A stretch of DNA of 6,270 bases from Candidatus Zixiibacteriota bacterium. Its GTDB lineage: Bacteria; Zixibacteria; MSB-5A5; UBA10806. Within the stretch, counting starts at the first letter, position 1; each line of letters opens with the position of its first letter. The notes under the pieces were generated by a model. That model was not told the origin of the DNA. It was given only the letters and a program-made list of their open reading frames with translations, and ran no database searches. The stretch is from assembly GCA_003520965.1 (NCBI GenBank), contig DOTU01000029.1:1-6270 (forward strand). Direction: 5' to 3'. The translations under genes were made by a program, and so were the position numbers. Below are positions 1 through 6,162 of the stretch, one piece after another.

Positions 1-1086
1 AATCTGTTGCCCATGGCGGCAGTCAATAATCCTATCGATGTTATTGCCTCCGGAGGCCCTGACGCTTACGCCGCCGCAACACAGGCGGCGTTATCCGATC
101 CTAATGTCGATGGTCTGATTGTCGTTTTTGTGCCGCCGATATTGGTCGATCACAAGGCAGTCATCAGCGCAGTTATCGATAAAGTTGAAAAGTACGCCAA
201 CGGCAAAACAGTCTTCTCCTGCCTGATGGGTTCCCCGAGCGGTATCGCCGGAACAGAGGATTTGATCGCTCATAATATACCGGTTTACGCATTCCCTGAA
301 GGCGCCGCGCGCGGCATGAATGCTATGTGGCAATATCGCAACCTTCGGGAAAGGCCAGAGTTGCTCCCCGTAATGTTCGATGTCGACCGTAAAAGCGCCA
401 GAGAAATTGTTGATGCCGTATTCAGTTCCGGTCGGAAAGTTATAATGGGACCGGAGGCGATGTCGATCCTTGGAGCCTATGGTATCGGCATAGCGGAATC
501 GGCCCGCATAAAGACACTCTCGGAACTCGATAGCGCCCTTGAAAAACTACATTTTCCAATTGTAATGAAGATCGACGATCCTACGGTTGTGCATAAGACC
601 GATATGGGCGGCGTAATTCTAAATATTGAAACCAAAGAGGCCGCTCGCGCTGCGCTGGAGACGTTGCGAAAAAAATTCGCAGGCGAACGCGGACGAATTG
701 TCGAAGTTATGATTCAGGAAATGATCAAAGGCGGATATGAAACAATCATCGGTATGAGCCGAGACGCGTCAGTGGGGGCGCTGATGATGTTCGGCCTGGG
801 TGGAGTAAGTGTCGAGATCATGAAAGACGTGGCTTTCAAAGTTGCCCCCTTAAATGAGACCGAAGCCGCCGAGATGATCAGATCGGTTAAGGGATATCGC
901 TTGCTCTCCGGATTTCGAGGCGCGCAACCGGCCAATATAAAAATACTCGAAGCAGCTATCCTGCGTCTTTCGCAATTGACATCCGATTTCCCTGAAATAG
1001 AGTCGTTCGATGTCAACCCCTTCATAGTCAAACCTACGGGCGAAATATCTGTAGCGGTTGACGCCAGATTTATGCTGAAAAGCTGA
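1..1086 (+). CDS. Acyl-CoA synthetase (ADP/NDP-forming), C-terminal part, cut by left edge
   Basis: Family members interconvert an acyl-CoA plus ADP and phosphate with the free acid, CoA and ATP (acetate--CoA ligase, ADP-forming type), in the cytoplasm. The frame is open from base 1 to TGA at 1084-1086, so the upstream CoA-binding domain and the phosphohistidine motif expected before this point lie outside the window. The visible part begins in the succinyl-CoA-ligase-like domain (NPIDV near base 28; DPNVDGLIVVFVPP near 100-145) and passes through a PEGAARGMNAMWQYR linker (about 298-345). From about base 430 it is an ATP-grasp domain: VVHKTDMGGV with the family's conserved His at 592-594, IQEMIKGGYETIIG, MMFGLGGVSVEIMKDVAFKVAPL in pieces, GFRGA, and a closing SFDVNPF...VDARF. 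The domain order fits a single-chain (alpha-beta fused) enzyme. Substrate cannot be told from sequence. A protein-lysine acetyltransferase of the Pat type shares these domains but also needs a GNAT domain; none follows, though one could lie upstream. The likely transcription stop is the hairpin just downstream. Confidence 0.9.
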   Translation, partial: NLLPMAAVNNPIDVIASGGPDAYAAATQAALSDPNVDGLIVVFVPPILVDHKAVISAVIDKVEKYANGKTVFSCLMGSPSGIAGTEDLIAHNIPVYAFPEGAARGMNAMWQYRNLRERPELLPVMFDVDRKSAREIVDAVFSSGRKVIMGPEAMSILGAYGIGIAESARIKTLSELDSALEKLHFPIVMKIDDPTVVHKTDMGGVILNIETKEAARAALETLRKKFAGERGRIVEVMIQEMIKGGYETIIGMSRDASVGALMMFGLGGVSVEIMKDVAFKVAPLNETEAAEMIRSVKGYRLLSGFRGAQPANIKILEAAILRLSQLTSDFPEIESFDVNPFIVKPTGEISVAVDARFMLKS

Positions 1087-1110
1087 GACTTACTAAATAT
1101 CAAATTGTAG

Positions 1111-1140
1111 CCGGGGTTCACCGTGAATCCCGGTATTTAT
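1111..1140 (+). terminator. Probable transcription terminator after the acyl-CoA synthetase
   Basis: A 10-pair hairpin: arm 1111-1120 (CCGGGGTTCA), loop CCG at 1121-1123, arm 1124-1133 (TGAATCCCGG), with one G-T wobble pair at 1116/1128. It lies 24 bases past the TGA and is followed by TATTTAT, a weak and interrupted T-rich tail. Position and stem strength favour a terminator; the poor T tract lowers certainty. Confidence 0.6.
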
Positions 1141-1179
1141 ATCCAGCTTAACACAAACGGACACATTATGTTGTGCCCC

Positions 1180-1211
1180 TTTACACCCTAAACATTTGCG
1201 TCCCTTATAAA
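1180..1211 (+). promoter_or_regulatory. Weak promoter candidate upstream of the M15 peptidase
   Basis: TTTACA at 1180-1185 could serve as a -35 element and TTATAAA at 1205-1211 as a -10 element, but the 19-20 base spacer is longer than the preferred 17. The start codon is about 170 bases further on. The rest of the gap from 1087 to 1378 is A/T-rich and shows no convincing gene; the only other structure noted is a small bulged inverted repeat at 1159-1177 (GG-A-CACA / TGTGCC). Confidence 0.2.
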
Positions 1212-1366
1212 AATATTTTCTCCCCCAAATCGCCATTTTCCGAAAAATTCCAAAAACCAGTTTCTCCTATGAAAACCGAAAAGTAAGCCGCACATGCTCC
1301 ACGCTCCTAAAAGGGCTCCAAAACAGGTTCAAAGTGCATTTCGTTTTGCAGAGGCTTAATAAGTGG

Positions 1367-1373
1367 AAGGAGG
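1367..1373 (+). promoter_or_regulatory. Shine-Dalgarno site that decides the M15 peptidase start
   Basis: A perfect AAGGAGG lies five bases before TTG 1379-1381, which is in frame with the peptidase. The ATG at 1375-1377 is in another frame, only one base from the site, and opens just a 19-codon reading frame. A longer in-frame GTG at 1334 has only a weak AGG upstream. The site therefore points to TTG 1379 as the start. Confidence 0.7.
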
Positions 1374-1378
1374 AATGT

Positions 1379-1897
1379 TTGCCGAAAACACTAAAACCGC
1401 TTATTCGCCCACATGGGTTAATCGAGATTACTAAAACATTTGGGGATATCAATAAAAGCGTCAAGCAGATAAAAGACGGAACCTTGACTCTCGATCCTGC
1501 TTTTGGGGATAAGAATATCATCTGTATCAAGCTTCCCTACAAACTCAAGCTAGCCTGGGATCATAACAAGCATATCTCAAGCATCAAATGCCACCTGCTT
1601 GTCGCTGAACGTTTCCGATCAGTTTTTGATGAGATACTGGAACAAGGATTAAATTCGAAAGCATATTATTTTGGCGGTTGTTTCGATTTTCGCCAAAAAA
1701 GAAATGGCGCAAGTCTTTCAACTCATGCCTGGGGCATCGCCATAGATCTGAATCCCGAAACAAACCGGTATGGAACATCAGGAGATATGGCGCCGGAAAT
1801 AGTAGAGATATTTAAAACTTTCGGATTTATCTGGGGCGGGGACTGGAAAGGAAAGATGTGCGACCCGATGCACTTCCAATACTGCGATGGTTACTAA
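1379..1897 (+). CDS. M15-family zinc peptidase (VanY / endolysin-like D-Ala-D-Ala or L-Ala-D-Glu peptidase)
   Basis: Predicted to cleave peptide cross-bridges or stem peptides of peptidoglycan. Numbered from TTG 1379 (172 residues), the zinc site is S114-T-H116-A-W-G-I-A-I-D123 followed by D162-P-M-H165-F: H116, D123 and H165 are the expected metal ligands, and D162 sits where the catalytic acid of the family lies. GFIWGGDW (149-156) is the usual block before it. The N-terminal RPHGLIEITKTFGDI (10-24) resembles the start of phage-endolysin-like M15 proteins. No signal peptide or membrane segment is visible with either possible start, and there are five cysteines (49, 71, 101, 161, 169), so export is not obvious. 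A GTG start at 1334 would add 15 residues. The gene stands alone, convergent with the esterase operon, and no phage genes are visible beside it. Whether it trims the wall or is a domesticated lysin, and its exact bond specificity, cannot be read from the sequence. Confidence 0.85.
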   Translation: MPKTLKPLIRPHGLIEITKTFGDINKSVKQIKDGTLTLDPAFGDKNIICIKLPYKLKLAWDHNKHISSIKCHLLVAERFRSVFDEILEQGLNSKAYYFGGCFDFRQKRNGASLSTHAWGIAIDLNPETNRYGTSGDMAPEIVEIFKTFGFIWGGDWKGKMCDPMHFQYCDGY

Positions 1898-1926
1898 CAA
1901 AAACAGGGGCGAGTTGGCCTCGCCCC
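1898..1926 (-). terminator. Rho-independent terminator of the esterase operon
   Basis: Read on the minus strand: GGGGCGAG stem (complement of 1919-1926), five-base loop GCCAA, CTCGCCCC (complement of 1906-1913), then TG and five Ts (complement of 1899-1903). It lies about 25 bases after the esterase stop. On the plus strand the same hairpin is followed by CGTAAAAAG and lacks a T tract, so it should act mainly on the minus-strand operon, although the hairpin also falls just after the M15 gene's TAA. Confidence 0.85.
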
Positions 1927-1950
1927 CGTAAAAAGCTAATTTGCGCGCGA

Positions 1951-3288
1951 TTACCTATTAAAGGTCTCGTTGTGGAACTTGGCCACTTCTTTAATCCTCT
2001 CATGGATCATCGACATGTGATCGGCCACGAATAGACCCGAGCTTCCGCTATATATTTGGTATGCATACCGCCTGGCAGGGTTTGCCGCCGTAATCAACCC
2101 GTCGAAAACCGCCGCTTGGTATTGCAGGTATAGATCGTCGTGATCCCCGGCATCGACATAGACATCGGTTGCCGATAAAGCACCGGCGGGAAGATAAGCG
2201 AGAGTTGCGGTAACATCATTAGCCATCCAATGTTGCCATACGGAGAGAGCTAACTGCCCATTGGCATCAAACGGAAGATCCAGCGCACCGGCAAACTGGC
2301 CAGTTGTAAAACGATGCATATATGATGTGTCGGGGTTAGCTGGATCGTGTGGACTGAAAGCGGAGGCCATGGCAAACATCATGTTGGTCAGCCGCTTGGT
2401 GCTGGCAGGTTTGATAGTATAAAATGCCGCCGTGTCGCCAGGAGTAAAATTATTTTCCTCGAAAACTACTGGCATGAGAGAGATAAGGCCAGCGAAAGTC
2501 GCAGTTGAATCAAACGTTTTTTGACCATAGAAAGCCAGCGGGCCGCTCATGGAAGAGGCAGAGGCAAACAGATCGCTTCTCAACATAGCCAATTTTAGTG
2601 CGCCATAGCCTCCCATGGAATGCCCCGCAATACCGCGATGCTCGCGATCCTTTTGGGTATTGAAAACCGAATCGACCACATGTACTACTTCGTTGGCAAT
2701 GAAATCCTGCATTCGTCCGGCATAAGACTGGCCGGTTCCGAAATCTGGCGAATTGGTGTAGAAGCTTCCGCCGAGGTTATTGGTGGCGTTGGGCATAGCA
2801 ACAATCATCGGCCTAATCTGGCCGCTTAGGATAAGCTCGTCCAGAATATCAGAGAGATTATAGTAGCCCTTGAAGTATTCATGGTCTCCGCCATAACCGT
2901 GCAATAAATAGAGCACCGGGTAGTAGGTACCATATGATGTATCGCCGTAAACAAAGAAAGTGTCGGGTAAAATAATATGAACTGAGTCCGGCGCATGGCC
3001 GCCGGTTGTATCGCCGAAAATAATGGTATCGCCCGGATGGATACTGTCTACTGCCGTGGCGATGGGGGTAAGAGTATCGCCCGGATTGTAGCCGGGAGGA
3101 GTGTAAACCAGAATCTGACGCCACCAGAAATCGGTCATCTTATCGCCCTTGATGGCATCTGATTCGAAATATAGCGACCAGTAGCGCCCGTGTTCGGCAG
3201 TGATGTCAACCGGATTAGATCGCTTCGAACACTGGGCCAGGATCAATGCCGCTATTAGACCAAGAAAAATAATTGCATACTTTTTCAT
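1951..3288 (-). CDS. Secreted or lipoprotein esterase, alpha/beta-hydrolase (esterase D / antigen 85-like family)
   Basis: A 445-residue carboxylesterase-type hydrolase of the putative-esterase family (PF00756-like). The N-terminus MKKYAIIFLGLIAALILAQC is a signal peptide with Cys20 as a possible lipidation site; the residue before Cys is Gln, which is atypical for a lipobox. Family landmarks in order: VYTPPGYN (61-68), LYLLHGYGG with H130-G131 in the oxyanion region, G222-H-S224-M-G-G nucleophile elbow, D379-A-G-D-H-D384-D with D384 the best match for the catalytic acid, and D423-H424 as the probable catalytic His. Between PPGYN and YPVLYLLHG, where relatives have a short link, there are about 50 extra residues (69-120) with four GDT motifs. 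The start is ATG 3288, with GGGAGGG (complement of 3294-3300) five bases upstream. It is the last gene of the operon, 13 bases after the FadL-type gene, and is followed by a good terminator. Substrate is unknown; feruloyl/acetyl-xylan esterase or generic ester hydrolysis are both possible. Confidence 0.88.
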   Translation of the reverse strand: MKKYAIIFLGLIAALILAQCSKRSNPVDITAEHGRYWSLYFESDAIKGDKMTDFWWRQILVYTPPGYNPGDTLTPIATAVDSIHPGDTIIFGDTTGGHAPDSVHIILPDTFFVYGDTSYGTYYPVLYLLHGYGGDHEYFKGYYNLSDILDELILSGQIRPMIVAMPNATNNLGGSFYTNSPDFGTGQSYAGRMQDFIANEVVHVVDSVFNTQKDREHRGIAGHSMGGYGALKLAMLRSDLFASASSMSGPLAFYGQKTFDSTATFAGLISLMPVVFEENNFTPGDTAAFYTIKPASTKRLTNMMFAMASAFSPHDPANPDTSYMHRFTTGQFAGALDLPFDANGQLALSVWQHWMANDVTATLAYLPAGALSATDVYVDAGDHDDLYLQYQAAVFDGLITAANPARRYAYQIYSGSSGLFVADHMSMIHERIKEVAKFHNETFNR

Positions 3289-3301
3289 TTTATCCCTCCC
3301 C

Positions 3302-4768
3302 TTAGAACCTGTAGCTCAGTGAAATGTGTGAGGCATACAGCTTCGATTTGTAATCCCCGGGGTAGCTATCGTAAACGCCGTCACCGTTAACATCGGTTAG
3401 GGTGCTGATAGTGCGGTTTGCGAAGCTTAAATATTCGAAATTATAGGAAAGCTCCAGACCTGAGAATTTTAGCGCCGACCCGATATTAAATGAAGTTTTT
3501 GTCCCCAGATCAGGAATAAGCGGCGTGAAGGTTTCATCCGGAATCGGACTCGGATCACTATAAAAACCAAGCCGCAGCGCCAGAGGATTAACAATCCAAT
3601 ATTCGGCACCCAACGAAAACCTTACGGTGTTTTTCCAATTGAACATGAGAACCGAATTTTCGGCCGGGCTGCCATCCGGGGCGGTACCGGTAAGTTTAAT
3701 CAATATTGAGTCTGCTACATTCCATTTAGTATAGGCCAGATCACCGGTCACGGTGAGCTTATCGATCGGTTTTAACGCAAATCCAATACCGATATCCGCT
3801 GGCGTTTTCAGGTCGGCTTTGGCCGATGGGCTGGAGGTATGATTCTGCGGCGCGAAAAGAAACCTTATTTGAGCCGATTCCGCAGCTGTGTACATCGAAC
3901 CAAGAAGAATGTTTTTTAGGGTTTCATCGTTGAAAGTGAACAGCCCCTGATTGGCATGCCCCTTCAGCTTTAAAGTGGTACCGGTACGACCAGAAAGACC
4001 TACCTGTAATTTTTTTGAAAATTTGTAAAGAACTCCGAAATTGGCGCCAACTCCCCAACCGTCGCCCTTAAGTTCAGTTGAGATAACAAGATTTTGGTGG
4101 GGTATGGGAAGACCCGATGGTTTTAGATGGGTTTGCGCGAAAGTGAGGCTGCCCCGTTGAATAGAGAGCCCTGCCCCAACGCTTAATTTCCCATCCATGA
4201 AGGCTTTGGCTACCGTGGGATGAATATCGATAATTTGAAGATCGCCTTTATGGTCATATTTTGGATAGGGGTTAGCTAGATCCATTCCGATGGGGTTGTA
4301 AAGGTCCCATTCGCTTCCCAGGCCGTAGGGTATGTAGACCGCCAGGCCTGTTGTTAAATTTTCAACAGCTTTAATTTTAATAAAGCCCGATGCGTCAGGG
4401 ATAAAACTGGTCTTATCGTTTGGATACAGGGTCCGGCCGTTACGATAACCAACGTTAAGTCCGCCATAGTATATATTTGGATTATATTCTGGCCGCGGAC
4501 TTATGGCGACCAGCATACCATTAATTTCAGAATTTTCAATTTGGGTCAAACCGGCGGGGTTCCAATAGGCGGCGCTCCAATCATCGGCCAGGCCACGGAA
4601 CGCGCCCCCCATACCGATCGCCTTCGAGCCGACTCCGGAAAGTGCGAAACCTCCTGCTATCGCGCTCTGGACCGATATGCTCAGGGCCGCCGCGAACACG
4701 AGCAAAACCTTGAAACCGATTATAACCGCCCCACGACGCAATCGGGTATCAGCGAATTTGTTCATCAT
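3302..4768 (-). CDS. OmpP1/FadL/TodX-family outer-membrane transport protein
   Basis: A 488-residue beta-barrel of the family that moves long-chain fatty acids and other hydrophobic molecules across the outer membrane. A long basic N-region and hydrophobic core are followed by SAIA (35-38), with predicted cleavage before G39-GFALSG. The mature start then runs GSKAIGMGGAF...ADD...NPAGL, with N70-P-A-G-L74 matching the conserved NPA block of the N-terminal hatch region. Alternating strand-like segments fill the rest, and the chain ends ISLSYRF with terminal Phe488, the usual barrel-assembly signal. The length is slightly above that of E. coli FadL. The loop before the last strand contains D459-V-N-G-D-G-V-Y-D467, a calcium-type Dx[N]xDGxxD loop. 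The start is the first of two adjacent ATGs (4768), with AGGAG (complement of 4777-4781) eight bases upstream. The esterase follows by 13 bases, so the two are co-expressed. The substrate cannot be deduced, and FadL-type proteins carry diverse hydrophobic cargo. Confidence 0.9.
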   Translation of the reverse strand: MMNKFADTRLRRGAVIIGFKVLLVFAAALSISVQSAIAGGFALSGVGSKAIGMGGAFRGLADDWSAAYWNPAGLTQIENSEINGMLVAISPRPEYNPNIYYGGLNVGYRNGRTLYPNDKTSFIPDASGFIKIKAVENLTTGLAVYIPYGLGSEWDLYNPIGMDLANPYPKYDHKGDLQIIDIHPTVAKAFMDGKLSVGAGLSIQRGSLTFAQTHLKPSGLPIPHQNLVISTELKGDGWGVGANFGVLYKFSKKLQVGLSGRTGTTLKLKGHANQGLFTFNDETLKNILLGSMYTAAESAQIRFLFAPQNHTSSPSAKADLKTPADIGIGFALKPIDKLTVTGDLAYTKWNVADSILIKLTGTAPDGSPAENSVLMFNWKNTVRFSLGAEYWIVNPLALRLGFYSDPSPIPDETFTPLIPDLGTKTSFNIGSALKFSGLELSYNFEYLSFANRTISTLTDVNGDGVYDSYPGDYKSKLYASHISLSYRF

Positions 4769-4808
4769 CTGCGCATCTCCTGCTAAGTTTTGTTAATTTC
4801 CGCAAATA

Positions 4809-4822
4809 TTCGGCCCCCCGAA
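4809..4822 (-). other. Small intercistronic hairpin between TPR and FadL-type genes
   Basis: TTCGG at 4809-4813 and CCGAA at 4818-4822 pair around four bases (GGGG on the minus strand). In the transcript it comes 21 bases after the TPR stop. On the minus strand the T run (T6) lies before the stem and not after it, so this is not a standard terminator. It may affect mRNA stability or attenuation, or have no role; read-through into the FadL-type gene is expected. Confidence 0.35.
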
Positions 4823-4843
4823 AAAACCAAGTCACCTAATAAA

Positions 4844-5626
4844 TCACTTTTTATCCATCCCTGCCAGATATTTTTTGGCCTCCTCCTTATATTTATCATC
4901 AACCGGCCCATGCCCCGGTAAAGAAAGACACTGGCCAAACTCAGCCCGGGCTTCGGTCTTCATTCCATATTCCAAATAAGTTATCCCCATTTCAAGGCGA
5001 TGGTTAATTAAGGTGGGATTTAGGATCACGGCTTTCTGCATAAACGAGATGGCGTCCTTTTTATTGGCCTCTCCTAATCCCAGCGGAATACGAAAGAGTT
5101 TCGGCTTTTTGCCAACCTCCCGATGCCATCTGCCTAAAATATGCCAGGCGCCGTCGTGAAGCGAATCTAAGGCTAACGTCCTCTCGGCCTCGGCCTTTAC
5201 TTGTTTGGCCAACCCGATGGAACTGAAAATTCCCTTAAATAGCGCGATTTTTCCCACGGCGCGCGCCATCTGAAAATGAGCATCGGCCGATATATCTCGT
5301 TTCGTCAAGGCGAGTTTTTCGGCATCGCGGGCCTCCTCGAAAACTGCCAGCTGCGAATCCCTGGGAGTCAGTTCTCCCAGGTAATTTAAACTGCGACCAA
5401 GTTTCCAGAAAGCATCGAAACTCTGGCTGTCGGCCACTGCCGCCTGACGATAAAATTTGGCTGATTCACCATATTGATAAGCCTCATATAGACTATCGCC
5501 GCAGGCCAATAGCTCCGTTGGGGGCGCTGCCAATAACAGCTTACCGTTTATAATTAGGAAAAAAAAGATAACGGTAGAATACCGCATCGTCTTCCGAGCT
5601 CGCGCTTTATTATTCAAAATTACCAT
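4844..5626 (-). CDS. Exported TPR protein resembling the RMDN (regulator of microtubule dynamics) family
   Basis: A 260-residue protein whose reaction, if any, is unknown; TPR folds usually bind partner proteins. The basic N-region (KARARKTMR, 7-15) and hydrophobic core (VIFFFLIINGKLLLAA, 19-34) make a Sec signal peptide, probably cleaved after the Ala pair at 33-34, so the protein should be periplasmic. Helical TPR-like repeats follow: about 38-71 (GDSLYEAYQYGESAKFYRQA in part), 72-110, 145-170 and 187-235. The segment WHILGRWHREVGKKPKL then AISFMQKAVILNP and LEMGITYLEYGMKTEARAEF matches, from memory, the pattern of the FAM82/RMDN TPR domain, including a lysine-rich tail. ATG 5626 is chosen because GGAG (complement of 5631-5634) lies four bases upstream; TTG 5629 directly before it and an internal ATG at 5587 (GGAAG three bases upstream) are alternatives. 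It is probably the first gene of the operon, with 75 bases to the FadL-type gene and no obvious terminator between. Confidence 0.8.
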   Translation of the reverse strand: MVILNNKARARKTMRYSTVIFFFLIINGKLLLAAPPTELLACGDSLYEAYQYGESAKFYRQAAVADSQSFDAFWKLGRSLNYLGELTPRDSQLAVFEEARDAEKLALTKRDISADAHFQMARAVGKIALFKGIFSSIGLAKQVKAEAERTLALDSLHDGAWHILGRWHREVGKKPKLFRIPLGLGEANKKDAISFMQKAVILNPTLINHRLEMGITYLEYGMKTEARAEFGQCLSLPGHGPVDDKYKEEAKKYLAGMDKK

Positions 5627-5630
5627 CAAA

Positions 5631-5634
5631 CTCC
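5631..5634 (-). promoter_or_regulatory. Shine-Dalgarno site deciding the TPR-protein start
   Basis: CTCC on the plus strand reads GGAG on the minus strand, four bases before ATG 5626. The spacing is slightly short. The competing internal ATG at 5587 has GGAAG (complement of 5591-5595) at only three bases. Both starts leave a workable signal peptide. Confidence 0.45.
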
Positions 5635-5836
5635 GCTATACGCCATCCGGCCAAAGTTACTATAATAGTTGTCTTATGTCAAGGGCGCGTCAAGACGGCG
5701 GCTGCGATTTATAAGATATCACAATCTGCTCATTATGCCTCAACGAATGACCGAATATTTCTCGCTATCAAAAAATGCGCCGGATATACCGAATAAATTT
5801 TTTAATGTCAATAGTCCTCAATGCTTGTTTGACTTA

Positions 5837-5845
5837 TGTGAATGA
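5837..5845 (-). promoter_or_regulatory. DnaA-box-like 9-mer
   Basis: TGTGAATGA on the plus strand reads TCATTCACA on the minus strand, with one mismatch to TTATNCACA at position 2. It is isolated from the other candidate boxes, so it could be chance. Confidence 0.3.
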
Positions 5846-5881
5846 GTTTTTCTTTCGATAGGTTTCTGGCGATGGCGAAAG

Positions 5882-5915
5882 CAGCGGTTTTGATCTGAAG
5901 CGCAAAAGATCGCTG
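5882..5915. repeat. Imperfect inverted repeat in the dnaA upstream region
   Basis: GATCT (5892-5896) pairs with AGATC (5907-5911) around a 10-base loop, and CAGC (5882-5885) pairs with GCTG (5912-5915) outside it, leaving a six-base bulge on one side. Two GATC sites fall in the inner stem. It is short and bulged, so it may be chance. Confidence 0.25.
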
Positions 5916-5967
5916 TAATTGCCGCGCATTTGTTTCCGTAAGCGACGTCCCCTTAACGAAGTTACAG

Positions 5968-5986
5968 ATTTATTAAATTAATATTA
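5968..5986. other. A/T-only tract, candidate DNA unwinding element
   Basis: Nineteen consecutive A or T bases, including the palindrome TAATATTA at 5979-5986, lie just upstream of the dnaA promoter -35 and about 35 bases from the DnaA-box-like site at 6021. Low melting stability next to DnaA boxes fits an origin unwinding element, but it could equally act as an UP element for the promoter. Confidence 0.4.
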
Positions 5987-5995
5987 GTTTTCGTC

Positions 5996-6024
5996 TTGAC
6001 AATTGCCTCGCAGATTGATTTTAT
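5996..6024 (+). promoter_or_regulatory. Candidate sigma-70-type promoter of dnaA
   Basis: A perfect TTGACA -35 at 5996-6001 is followed after exactly 17 bases by TTTTAT at 6019-6024, four of six matches to TATAAT. Transcription would start near 6031 and leave a 5' leader of about 160 bases. An A/T-rich tract lies immediately upstream. The -10 overlaps a DnaA-box-like 9-mer at 6021-6029, which suggests DnaA autoregulation. Confidence 0.5.
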
Positions 6025-6029
6025 GCACG
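6021..6029 (+). promoter_or_regulatory. DnaA-box-like 9-mer overlapping the dnaA promoter -10
   Basis: TTATGCACG has one mismatch to TTATNCACA, at the last base. Its position over the candidate -10 element would let bound DnaA block RNA polymerase, as in known dnaA autoregulation. Confidence 0.45.
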
Positions 6030-6162
6030 TGCAGATGAAGATGAAAATATTCAATACGATAATAATACAGTAAATGATTCTGCCGATTAGTAAACCCAAT
6101 TAGTAGATTTACATCTTAGCTTGTCATCGGGGGGAAACGACTTGTGTGCAAAGTTTGCGGAG

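Noticed and set aside
714..1121. Minus-strand open frame of 135 codons opposite the acyl-CoA synthetase
   Set aside because: It lies fully opposite a well-supported coding region with clear family motifs, and its translation shows no recognisable domain.
1334..1378. GTG 1334 as start of the M15 peptidase
   Set aside because: It has only a weak AGG upstream, while TTG 1379 has a perfect AAGGAGG at five bases. The longer form cannot be fully excluded.
1375..1434. Short frame from ATG 1375 just after AAGGAGG
   Set aside because: The ATG is one base from the Shine-Dalgarno site, too close for initiation, and the frame stops after 19 codons.
1267..1530. Minus-strand open frame across the start of the M15 gene
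   Set aside because: No domain is recognisable, and it overlaps the start region of a gene with a complete catalytic motif.
2620..3124. Plus- and minus-frame shadows inside the esterase
   Set aside because: They overlap the GHSMGG and PPGYN regions of the true gene and have no sensible protein features of their own.
4541..4786. Plus-strand open frame opposite the FadL-type signal peptide
   Set aside because: It is antisense to a clear signal peptide and NPAGL motif, with no domain.
5661..5666. Perfect TATAAT on the plus strand
   Set aside because: No -35 element lies at 16-18 bases upstream and no plus-strand gene begins nearby.
5654..5693. Minus-strand promoter for the TPR gene: TTGACA (complement of 5677-5682) and TTGACG (complement of 5688-5693) with TATTAT or TATAGT
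   Set aside because: The hexamers look good, but no pairing gives normal spacing: TTGACA at 17 bases meets TAACTT (three of six), and TATTAT is 10 or 20 bases away. A promoter is likely nearby but cannot be fixed.
6143..6151. TGTGTGCAA as another DnaA box
   Set aside because: Two mismatches, and it falls out of step with the 11-base ladder at 6163-6193; about four such matches are expected by chance in this stretch.
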